A stretch of DNA of 11,209 nt from assembly GCA_016189965.1 (NCBI GenBank), contig JACPRL010000036.1, positions 1 through 11,209 of the forward strand. Direction: 5' to 3'. Positions 1-5,397 of this stretch are shown here, one piece after another. Under the pieces are notes generated by a model, which was not told the origin of the DNA, did not search any database, and was given only the letters and a program-made list of their open reading frames with translations. A program made the position numbers and the translations under genes. Source of the stretch: Acidobacteriota bacterium. GTDB lineage: Bacteria > Acidobacteriota > Terriglobia > Acidiferrales > 2-02-FULL-67-57. Every line of letters starts with the position of its first letter. Within the stretch, counting starts at the first letter, position 1.

Positions 1-202
1 GCATCACTTCCAGCGGCACCGGCTTCGAGTGGTCGTCGTACTCGTTGCAGTAGGCGCAGGAGAGGTTGCAGCGGCGGATGGGGATGACGTGGGCCAGCAG
101 CACGTGCCGGGTCGAGAGCAGGCCTTTGGCAATCATGCGCAGCTCGCGGGAGAGCCGATGGTAGGCCAGCAGCCGGCGGCGAATGCGCGTGAGCCTCGAC
201 AT
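1..202 (-). CDS. Radical SAM protein, 5' part (cut by window edge)
   Basis: Only the first 67 codons are present. The ATG is at 202-200 and the reading frame is open to base 1. The translation is basic at the N-terminus (MSRLTRIRRRLLAYHRLSRE), then LLAHVIPIRRCNLSCAYCNE. The cysteines C45, C49 and C52 form the CxxxCxxC motif that binds the [4Fe-4S] cluster in the radical SAM superfamily, which cleaves S-adenosylmethionine to a 5'-deoxyadenosyl radical. The motif lies after a short, arginine-rich leader, as in several radical SAM enzymes of unassigned reaction. The substrate cannot be deduced because the C-terminal part is outside the window. The gene is divergent from the SDR gene, with 225 bp between the starts. 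AAGG lies directly against the ATG, too close for a normal ribosome-binding site, so the exact start is slightly uncertain. The superfamily call is firm. Confidence 0.85.
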   Translation of the reverse strand, partial: MSRLTRIRRRLLAYHRLSRELRMIAKGLLSTRHVLLAHVIPIRRCNLSCAYCNEYDDHSKPVPLEVM

Positions 203-358
203 CCTTCGAACCGTTTCTGTCCTTTAGATGTCTGTCTCGCCCCGCAGCTTAACCCGCAGCCGGAGGAGCGGCCAATCGGAATGCGGCCAGCGGCCGAAAT
301 TCGAGCCTCAGTGTAGCCAAAAGCGGGGGCAAAGGCAACGCCGGCAAGCCCAGCGCGC

Positions 359-386
359 TTGTAAATGCGCGCAAAGAACGTATCTT
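359..386 (+). promoter_or_regulatory. Candidate sigma70-type promoter of the SDR gene
   Basis: TTGTAA (359-364) and TATCTT (381-386) each match 4 of 6 positions of the -35 and -10 consensus and are 16 bp apart. They lie about 40 bp before the ATG at 428. The -35 box sits in the loop between two GCGCGC hexamers (353-358 and 367-372), which could form a hairpin or a binding site. The rest of the 203-427 gap shows nothing else I can support. Confidence 0.35.
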
Positions 387-427
387 AGAGGCTTCGCTCG
401 AGGGGGAACGGGCCGAGAGGGGCGACG

Positions 428-1210
428 ATGAAACTCAAGAACCAGATCGCGTTGATCACCGGCGGCGGGCGCGGCATCGGCCGCGCCATCGCCGAGCGCT
501 TCGCCCGTGAGGGCGCGGCGGTGATGTTGACAAGCCGCACCGAGGCTGAACTCAGGGCCGCCGTGGCGGCCATCGAGAAAGCGGGCGGCAACGCCGGCTA
601 TCTGGCAGGCGACCTCCGCGAGGAGGCCTTCATCCCGCGGCTGGTCGGCGAGACGCGCGAGCACTGGGGCGAGATTGACATCCTGGGCATCAACGCCGGC
701 ATCTACGGCCCGATGAAGCCGGTGACGGAGTTGAGCTCGGCTGAGTGGGACGACGTGATGAGCGTGAACCTCCGCGCGCCCTTCCTGCTGACGCGGGCCG
801 TGCTGCCGGGGATGGTGAGGCGCCGCCGCGGCGTGGTGCTGAACATCTCGACCATTTCCGCTAAGCTGGCCTTTCCGTTGGGCGCCGCCTACGCAGCCGC
901 GAAGGCGGGGCTGCTGGGCTTGACCCGCGTCGCAGCGGCGGAGGTCGGCCGTTACGGCGTGCGCGTCAACGCGCTCTGTCCCGGCCCGGTCCAGGGGACG
1001 CAGATGTGGGAGGAAGTGGGCGCGGGCTTGCAGAAAGCTTACAACCTCACCGAAGCGCAACTGGCCGAGGAGACCAACGCCGCCATCCTGCAGGGCCGCC
1101 CGCAGCAGCCCGAAGAAGTAGCGGCGGCGGCGCTCTTCCTCTGCTCGGACGATTCGAGCGCCATCACCGGCCAGGCGGTGAACGTGGACGGCGGCGAGGC
1201 CTTCTACTGA
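428..1210 (+). CDS. Short-chain dehydrogenase/reductase (SDR) family oxidoreductase
   Basis: A classical SDR of 260 residues, the usual length: a one-domain Rossmann-fold cytoplasmic enzyme using NAD(P)(H) to oxidise or reduce a carbonyl/alcohol. The TGGGRGIG nucleotide-binding motif is at residues 11-18, NAG at 89-91 (preceded by Ile where NNAG is common), the structural/catalytic Asn at N114, and the YxxxK pair at Y155 and K159. The C-terminal ITGQAVNVDGG motif is typical of the FabG-like branch. The position 13 residues before the catalytic Tyr, normally Ser (S138 in E. coli FabG), is Thr142 here, with Ser141 next to it. R36 after the second beta strand (TSRTEAEL) suggests NADPH rather than NADH, as an inference. 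AGAGGGG at 416-422 is a good ribosome-binding site 5 nt before the ATG. The substrate is unknown; neighbours give no pathway. Confidence 0.93.
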   Translation: MKLKNQIALITGGGRGIGRAIAERFAREGAAVMLTSRTEAELRAAVAAIEKAGGNAGYLAGDLREEAFIPRLVGETREHWGEIDILGINAGIYGPMKPVTELSSAEWDDVMSVNLRAPFLLTRAVLPGMVRRRRGVVLNISTISAKLAFPLGAAYAAAKAGLLGLTRVAAAEVGRYGVRVNALCPGPVQGTQMWEEVGAGLQKAYNLTEAQLAEETNAAILQGRPQQPEEVAAAALFLCSDDSSAITGQAVNVDGGEAFY

Positions 1211-1226
1211 CCGCCCGGCTGGCGGT
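1210..1226 (+). terminator. Hairpin at the SDR stop codon, possible weak terminator
   Basis: ACCGCC (1210-1215) and GGCGGT (1221-1226) are perfect inverted arms around a 5-nt loop, starting on the last base of the SDR stop codon. No T-run follows, so intrinsic termination is doubtful. It may only stabilise the mRNA end. Confidence 0.25.
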
Positions 1227-1273
1227 TGCGCGCCGCCACGCCCTGTGCCATCCTCTAGCGCTTTTTCTTGACG

Positions 1274-2080
1274 ATGCGCGACGCGCTCGAATTCCTCATC
1301 CGCCACGGCTACACCGTGGTCTTCCTCTGGGTCTTCGCGGAGCAGCTTGGCTTCCCCCTGCCGGCCATCCCGCTCTTGCTGGCAGCCGGAGCGCTGGCCG
1401 GCGCCGGCCAGATGGAGCTGGGGCTGGTCATCGGGCTGGCCGTCGTCGCTTCGCTGATTAGCGACCTGCTATGGTACGAGATCGGCCGGCGGCGCGGCGC
1501 CCGAGTCCTGAACTTGCTCTGCCGCATCTCGCTCGAGCCGGACTCCTGCGTGCGCCGCACCGAGGAGGTTTTCGCCCGCCACGGCGCCCGCTCGCTGGTG
1601 GTGGCGAAGTTCATTCCCGGGTTCAGCACCGTGGCGCCGCCGCTGGCGGGCATCTTCCAGATGCGTCTGCCGCGCTTCCTCGCCTTTGACGCGCTGGGGG
1701 CGCTGGTCTGGGCGGGGGCCTTTGTTGGCCTGGGCTACCTATTCAGCGATCAACTGGAATTCTTGGCCGAGCAGGCGCTGCGGCTGGGCACCGGGCTGCT
1801 GGTGCTCGTGGGCGGGGCCTTGGCGGGCTACATCGCCTGGAAGTATGTTCACCGGCAGCGCTTCCTCCGCCAGTTGCGCATCGCCCGCATCACGCCGGAA
1901 GAGCTCATGCAGAGGCTCAACGCCGGCGAGAACGTTATGGTGGTCGACCTGCGCCACTCGCTCGACTTCGAGGCCGAGCCCCGCACCATCCCCGGCGCCC
2001 TCCACCTGGCTCCGGAAGAGCTCGAGCAGCGCCACGAGCAAATTCCCCGCGACCGCGATGTCATTCTCTACTGCACCTGA
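1274..2080 (+). CDS. DedA-family membrane protein fused to a rhodanese domain (frame ends at in-frame TGA)
   Basis: The conventional frame encodes 268 residues from the ATG at 1274; an in-frame TTG at 1268 would add two. Neither start has a clear ribosome-binding site. The N-terminal ~200 residues are a DedA (SNARE-associated/VTT) domain: a hydrophobic re-entrant segment with GFPLPAIPLLL near residue 26, the family motif KFIPGFSTVAPPLAG at 112-126, and two further membrane helices to about 190. DedA proteins act in envelope integrity and undecaprenyl-phosphate or phospholipid translocation. From about residue 207 a cytoplasmic rhodanese domain begins (VVDLRHSLDF) and reaches the active-site LYC, with C267 as catalytic Cys, then Thr, then TGA. 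Rhodanese domains carry sulfur as a persulfide. The rest of the domain follows in the same frame (2081-2230), so this product alone would be a truncated rhodanese. DedA-rhodanese fusions are a known architecture. The stop may be a selenocysteine codon, a nonsense mutation or an error. Confidence 0.85.
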   Translation: MRDALEFLIRHGYTVVFLWVFAEQLGFPLPAIPLLLAAGALAGAGQMELGLVIGLAVVASLISDLLWYEIGRRRGARVLNLLCRISLEPDSCVRRTEEVFARHGARSLVVAKFIPGFSTVAPPLAGIFQMRLPRFLAFDALGALVWAGAFVGLGYLFSDQLEFLAEQALRLGTGLLVLVGGALAGYIAWKYVHRQRFLRQLRIARITPEELMQRLNAGENVMVVDLRHSLDFEAEPRTIPGALHLAPEELEQRHEQIPRDRDVILYCT

Positions 2081-2230
2081 CCCAACGAAGCCACCAGCGC
2101 CCGGGTGGCGCTGCTGTTGCGACGGCGGGGGATTACGCGCGTGCGCCCGCTCGAAGGCGGGCTCGACGCCTGGCGCCAGCGCGGCTTCCCTTTGGCGGGC
2201 TCGGAAGCGGATTCACCGCCCGCCCTTTGA
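2078..2230 (+). other. In-frame continuation of the rhodanese domain after TGA (candidate recoded segment)
   Basis: After the TGA at 2078-2080 the same frame continues for 49 codons to a TGA at 2228-2230. It opens with PNEATSARVALLLRRRGIT and continues VRPLEGGLDAWRQRGFPL, a textbook second half of a rhodanese: active-site loop, the helix after it, and the GG.xAW element. From memory, relatives read YC(S/T)CPNEATSA here, so TGA stands where Cys (TGC/TGT) is usual. If decoded, the whole protein would be 318 residues with C267-T268-U269 in the active-site loop. No frameshift is needed, and the continuation has no further stop or loss of similarity, so any inactivation would be recent. A hairpin at 2239-2254 follows the distal stop, which fits this being the true gene end. 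Confidence 0.6.
2092..2116 (+). promoter_or_regulatory. Candidate bacterial SECIS-like stem-loop downstream of the TGA
   Basis: CAGCGCC (2095-2101) pairs perfectly with GGCGCTG (2107-2113) around the 5-nt loop CGGGT (2102-2106). After a C-C mismatch two more pairs form (2093/2115 and 2092/2116). The loop begins 21 nt after the TGA and has G at its second to fourth positions. Bacterial SECIS elements recognised by SelB are stem-loops inside the coding region, with an apical loop roughly 16-37 nt after UGA and a G early in the loop, so geometry fits. The region also encodes conserved rhodanese residues in GC-rich codons, so the hairpin could be coincidental. Confidence 0.35.
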
Positions 2231-2238
2231 GGCTTCCC

Positions 2239-2254
2239 TTTCGGTCCGCCGAAA
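2239..2254 (+). terminator. Hairpin after the distal rhodanese stop, possible terminator
   Basis: TTTCGG (2239-2244) and CCGAAA (2249-2254) are perfect arms with a 4-nt loop, beginning 8 bp after the TGA at 2228-2230. The region lies between convergent genes, so it could serve either strand. There is no T-run, and the evidence is only the pairing. Confidence 0.25.
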
Positions 2255-2295
2255 ACACAACCTTTCGGATCACGTCCGGTCAGCCGTCTAGCCAG

Positions 2296-2949
2296 TCAGT
2301 TGCCGCCACGCCTCACCACGGATCGCCGGAGGTGCGCCGCTGGCCTTAGCGTCAACCCCCACGCAAGCGCGTTACCCCTTGTCGTATTGGTGTGGAGCGA
2401 AGCGCAAAGAGTTCCAGAGCGGACAAGAGCGACTTCCCAGTCGATGGTGAACGGGAGGTCGGCACCGGACAGAGTTCGGCCCTTTGTGAACACAAGCTTC
2501 GTGATGTGGCGAAAGCCTTCACCCTTGCACACCAGCGAACCATCCTCAATTACTCCGGCGTACGCCTCAAGAAACGTGAACCAGTGGGCGTGTTCATCAC
2601 ATAGGTCGGTCGGTAGCCCGAGCGAGGCAAGAAACGCTCGAAGCTCTCGCCTGAACGAGCCGATGAAGAGCAATTCCTTAAAGATTGCCGGCTCGGGAAA
2701 CGGGATGTAGCCATGTTGAAGGTATTCGGCGACGAAGGCGTCCACTTGCTGCAACAGCCTTCGCGCGCCTCGGTTCCGGCTCGAATCGAGGTCGACATGG
2801 AGCGCCCAGTTAGCACACATGTAGAGGGCAGGAAGCGTCTCGCTGTCAAAAAGCTTCCGCGCCTCGCAAAGCAAGTAGACGGCTTTACACTCAGTGTCGA
2901 CCGGCGTGGAAAGGTGTCGGGCAAGTTTGTCGATTATCGCGTTCCGCAT
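2296..2949 (-). CDS. Hypothetical protein, 217 aa, low-GC gene
   Basis: I do not recognise this family. The ATG at 2949 opens a 217-residue soluble protein with no signal peptide or membrane segment. Residues about 20-75 (TECKAVYLLCEARKLFD, then YMCANWALHVDL and a leucine-rich helix) look like a helical domain. The middle has aromatic clusters (HAHWFTFLEAYAGVI), and a beta-rich C-terminal part includes ITKLVFTKGRTL and LPFTIDWEVAL. The NWALH segment, an aromatic/Trp/His motif after a predicted helix, is the most distinctive element. The last ~25 residues are arginine-rich and may be a poorly constrained tail. Base composition is clearly below the flanking genes (line 2401-2460 is 35/60 G+C), as in the next gene upstream, suggesting a shared foreign origin. 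TACAAT at 2982-2977 could be a -10 box but lacks a convincing -35. It is the last gene of the minus-strand series, 94 bp after its neighbour. Confidence 0.7.
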   Translation of the reverse strand: MRNAIIDKLARHLSTPVDTECKAVYLLCEARKLFDSETLPALYMCANWALHVDLDSSRNRGARRLLQQVDAFVAEYLQHGYIPFPEPAIFKELLFIGSFRRELRAFLASLGLPTDLCDEHAHWFTFLEAYAGVIEDGSLVCKGEGFRHITKLVFTKGRTLSGADLPFTIDWEVALVRSGTLCASLHTNTTRGNALAWGLTLRPAAHLRRSVVRRGGN

Positions 2950-3043
2950 AGGCTGATTATGGAGTGTGAGTTTTCTATTGTAAAATCGTCAAAAGCGTTC
3001 GACCCAACCGACCGCTTTGAGCAGTTGTCGTAGCTTCGTCTTT

Positions 3044-3484
3044 TTAGCCTGTAGAATATTTGTGGAACCCCATCGACTCTTCGAATTCAAATGTCCACCC
3101 AGGGTCTGGAAAGCGTACTTGATCAGGCACAGCTCTAGCGACGATTTCCCGTACGCCTTCGATGACTTGCCTCCTAAAGTGAGCTGGAGCGGAGATCCAA
3201 TGTTTATTCCCACCTCCTTCGTAGCCCTCTGCAATCCACGTTGCAATAATCAGATGAATGAGAGAGTCCCCTACTTTTTGTAATATCGCATGGCGTACTT
3301 CCTCTGATTGGGTGAACCGGCTTGGAAAGTGAGCCCACCTTGCTTCCAAGCACGCTCGGGCAAGCTCTCGTGTACATAGATTAGGGTGCGTTACCTGTAT
3401 TCTCCTGTATTGTTTGACCATAGATTTGGCAATGGAACCGGGTCCACCTGGATTGTGTTTCAGTAGCCATTTCGTCAAGCCCAT
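3044..3484 (-). CDS. Hypothetical protein, 146 aa, low-GC gene
   Basis: I do not recognise a named family. The ATG at 3484 has an excellent ribosome-binding site, GGAGG (plus-strand CCTCC at 3490-3494), 5 nt upstream. The protein is soluble, mostly helical, without signal peptide or membrane segment. The N-terminus, MGLTKWLLKHNPGGPGSIAK, is a short amphipathic helix followed by a Pro/Gly turn. Residues 30-60 contain a helix ending in LARACLEARW, and later comes a hydrophobic helix DSLIHLIIATW. The C-terminus is aromatic and acidic (PGWTFEFEES). The coding region is strikingly poor in GC for this window (line 3241-3300 is 23/60 G+C). It starts 20 bp after the LolA-like stop and probably reads from the same transcript. 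No link to lipoprotein sorting is visible; transfer into the operon tail is the simplest explanation. Confidence 0.75.
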   Translation of the reverse strand: MGLTKWLLKHNPGGPGSIAKSMVKQYRRIQVTHPNLCTRELARACLEARWAHFPSRFTQSEEVRHAILQKVGDSLIHLIIATWIAEGYEGGGNKHWISAPAHFRRQVIEGVREIVARAVPDQVRFPDPGWTFEFEESMGFHKYSTG

Positions 3485-3489
3485 TGTGA

Positions 3490-3494
3490 CCTCC
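3490..3494 (-). promoter_or_regulatory. Strong ribosome-binding site of the 146-aa gene
   Basis: The minus strand reads GGAGG followed by TCACA and ATG, an ideal Shine-Dalgarno and 5-nt spacing. It fixes the start at 3484 and is stronger than most sites in the high-GC neighbours. Confidence 0.7.
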
Positions 3495-3504
3495 AGAGGC
3501 CACG

Positions 3505-4197
3505 TTACATATCGGCGCGGGGCTTGACGCGGCGGGTGCCGCGCGGGGCGCTCAGTTGCAGGCGCGGGGAGGCAATGGGGACGTTGACCTTGATTTCGGT
3601 GTAGCGGGTCAGCAGGTAGTCGCCGCCCACCTCGAAAAACTTCTGCTGGATGGGCACCCAGGAGGCCAGATCAATCCAGAGGTGAATCTTGTGGATCTGG
3701 TTGCGGATGCGCTCGTCCTTGGGGGTGAGCTCGAGCTGGAGGACGGCCTGGCCCTCGAGCTTGGTTTCGCCCAGCACGGTGATGAGGTAGGAGTCTTTCA
3801 ACTCGTCGCCCTTGGTCCCGAAGCCAAGCAGGAGAAACTGCTCGACCAGGGCGCGGTGCTTGGAGAGGTCGAACTCCTGGATCTGGGCCATCTTGGGGTA
3901 GTAGATGAAGGCCTTGTTGCCCGTAAAGAGGATTTCCTTCGCTTCGGGGTTGGTCATCTCGATGAGCATGCGCCGGTTCTTGCTGTAGAAGAGCCGGCCG
4001 CTCTCGGTGGATTTGTCGTCCACCACCACGGTGACTTTGGTGAACTGGAGGTTGGCGGTCAGAGTCTGGAAGTGCTCGGCGGCCTTGTTCAGGCGCTCGA
4101 CCACCATCTCCTCGTTCCACGGACGCGGCTGGGCCGCGAGGAGCAAGGACAGAAGGAGACAGAAAAAAGAGACGAGGACTGTGGGACACGCTCTCAT
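3505..4197 (-). CDS. LolA-like outer membrane lipoprotein carrier protein
   Basis: A 230-residue secreted protein. Residues 1-22 form a signal peptide (MRACPTVLVSFFCLLLSLLL, then AA), so the mature protein is periplasmic. The body matches the LolA/LolB-like superfamily: an early helix (VVERLNKAAEHFQTLTANLQ), then antiparallel strands including SGRLFYSKNRRMLIEM, KEILFTGNKAFIYYPKMAQI and QIHKIHLWIDLASWVPIQQK. LolA proteins hold the acyl chains of lipoproteins in a hydrophobic barrel and ferry them from the LolCDE ABC transporter to the outer membrane. Length is near the family's usual ~200 residues. It lies 21 bp after the small membrane protein and close behind an ABC ATPase and permease of LolD/LolC type, which supports the sorting role. 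The ATG at 4197 has only a weak ribosome-binding site. The basic C-terminus (GTRRVKPRADM) is unusual. The specific cargo is unknown. Confidence 0.8.
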   Translation of the reverse strand: MRACPTVLVSFFCLLLSLLLAAQPRPWNEEMVVERLNKAAEHFQTLTANLQFTKVTVVVDDKSTESGRLFYSKNRRMLIEMTNPEAKEILFTGNKAFIYYPKMAQIQEFDLSKHRALVEQFLLLGFGTKGDELKDSYLITVLGETKLEGQAVLQLELTPKDERIRNQIHKIHLWIDLASWVPIQQKFFEVGGDYLLTRYTEIKVNVPIASPRLQLSAPRGTRRVKPRADM

Positions 4198-4218
4198 CGG
4201 ATTGCCCGCGCCGCCGCG

Positions 4219-4620
4219 CTATTCGCGAACCCAGACATCATACCACACCACTTCACCGCCCTCGCCGCGCACCTCTTGGATGCGCACGATAGTGAAGGGG
4301 TGGTTCAGGTTGAGCTGGAAGACCTCCGGGGCGGCGCGGTAGGGGTCGGGGTCGTAGCTGGCCAGCAGTTGCGCGCTGACGCGGTAGCGCACGCCGTTCG
4401 GGTCGGTGTCGAGGCGCATGATGTCGCGCGCGTGCCAGGGGTTGTAGACCGGCTGGTCGTGGAAGAAGCGCGCCGGGGTGAGGAAGACGAAGACCAGGAT
4501 GAGCGCCACCATCACGTCGTACTGCCAGGTTCCCCGGTCGTGCGACCACAGCACCAGCCCCTTCAGCGTGCGGGCAAAGCGGCGGGGGAAGGAGGGGCGG
4601 CGAGCGGCTTGCTGGTTCAT
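4219..4620 (-). CDS. Small single-pass membrane protein of the ABC/LolA cluster
   Basis: A 133-residue protein with a basic cytoplasmic N-terminus (residues 1-25, rich in Arg/Lys), one transmembrane helix at about 36-50 (VMVALILVFVFLTPA), and a C-terminal part of ~80 residues predicted outside the membrane. The outer part is beta-rich (FQLNLNHPFTIVRIQEVRGE, then VVWYDVWVRE). No enzymatic motif is visible. Its ATG overlaps the stop of the ABC ATPase gene as ATGA (4620-4617), so translation is probably coupled, and the LolA-like gene follows 21 bp later. From memory similar small proteins occur beside such ABC genes in Acidobacteriota, but I cannot verify this. A periplasmic docking or accessory subunit of the transporter is a reasonable inference; no function is demonstrated by the sequence. 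Confidence 0.75.
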   Translation of the reverse strand: MNQQAARRPSFPRRFARTLKGLVLWSHDRGTWQYDVMVALILVFVFLTPARFFHDQPVYNPWHARDIMRLDTDPNGVRYRVSAQLLASYDPDPYRAAPEVFQLNLNHPFTIVRIQEVRGEGGEVVWYDVWVRE

Positions 4621-5315
4621 GCCAGCCGCGAGGCGACCACGGGCTCCGAGTGCTGGATCTGGCCGTCGCGCATGTGCAGGATGCGGTCGGCGAAGGCGGC
4701 CACTTCCGGGTTGTGGGTAATCAGGATGAGGGTCTGGCCGAGCTCGCGGTTCAACTGCTTCAGCATGCGCAGCACCGTTTCCGAGTTCTGGGTGTCGAGG
4801 TTGCCGGTGGGTTCGTCGGCCAGGACGATCTTGGGGTCGGAGACTACGGCGCGGGCGATGGCCACGCGCTGCTGTTCGCCGCCGGAGAGCTCCGCCGGCT
4901 TGTGCGACAGCCGCTCCTTGAGGCCCAGCAGCGCAACGGTGACCTCGAAGCGGTGCGGGTCGAAGCCGTCGCCCTGGATGTGCTGGGCCAAGGCGATGTT
5001 GTGATAGGCGGAGAGTGTGGGCAGCAGGTTAAAGCGCTGGAAGACGAAGCCGATTTTGCGCCGGCGCAGCAGGGTGCGCTCGGCATCGCTCATCTGCGTC
5101 AGGTCGTTGCCGTCCACCAGCACCAGGCCGGAGGTGGGCGGGGTCAGGCCGCCGAGCACGTAGAGCAGGGTGGACTTGCCGCAACCCGAGGGCCCCATGA
5201 TAGCGACGAACTGGCCCTCCTCGATCTCCAGGTTCACCCCGCGCAAGGCGGGCACCTCCACCTTGCCGCTGTGGTAAATCTTCCACAGGCTTTCAGTTTT
5301 GACGACCGGTTCCAC
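4617..5315 (-). CDS. ABC transporter ATP-binding protein, LolD/MacB type
   Basis: A 232-residue nucleotide-binding subunit from a GTG at 5315. The frame is open further upstream to 5474, but that stretch overlaps the permease gene and is low-complexity. The GTG has AGGGG (plus-strand 5324-5328) 8 nt before it and gives a family-typical N-terminus (VVKTESLWKIYHSGKVEVPA). Motifs are complete: Walker A GPSGCGKST at 41-49, Q-loop Q93, signature LSGGEQQ at 143-149, Walker B IVLADEP at 163-169 with E168, and switch His H201. The motifs LRGV, DGNDL and EPTGNLD mark the MacB/LolD/FtsE class, which drives mechanotransmission rather than classical transport. It pairs with the permease at 5398-6504; an 82-bp gap separates them. 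With the LolA-like gene nearby, energising lipoprotein release from the inner membrane is likely, though a MacB-like exporter is possible. Confidence 0.92.
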   Translation of the reverse strand: MEPVVKTESLWKIYHSGKVEVPALRGVNLEIEEGQFVAIMGPSGCGKSTLLYVLGGLTPPTSGLVLVDGNDLTQMSDAERTLLRRRKIGFVFQRFNLLPTLSAYHNIALAQHIQGDGFDPHRFEVTVALLGLKERLSHKPAELSGGEQQRVAIARAVVSDPKIVLADEPTGNLDTQNSETVLRMLKQLNRELGQTLILITHNPEVAAFADRILHMRDGQIQHSEPVVASRLA

Positions 5316-5397
5316 GCCTGCGTCCCCTGCTGAAAGCTGCTTTCTACGCCCGTATCTTACACCGCAGGCTGAATCGCCGCCAGCCCCGCGCTTCCGC

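Noticed and set aside
308..1306. Long open frame on the minus strand opposite the SDR gene
   Set aside because: Arg/His/Gln-rich translation without domain motifs, antisense to a gene with all SDR motifs; an effect of high GC.
1686..2291. Frameshifted plus-strand frame overlapping the DedA-rhodanese end, considered as a -1/+1 recoding product
   Set aside because: Its translation is Trp/Ser/Pro/Arg-rich and lacks rhodanese similarity; the correct continuation is in the original frame after the TGA.
2231..3504. Low-GC segment considered as an insertion sequence or integron cassette pair
   Set aside because: No transposase or integrase, no terminal inverted repeats or target duplications, and no convincing attC core sites found by eye.
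3556..5004. 482-codon open frame on the plus strand across the LolA-like, small membrane and ATPase genes
   Set aside because: It is antisense to three well-supported genes; the protein has repetitive Val/Glu/Leu/Gly composition and no recognisable family.
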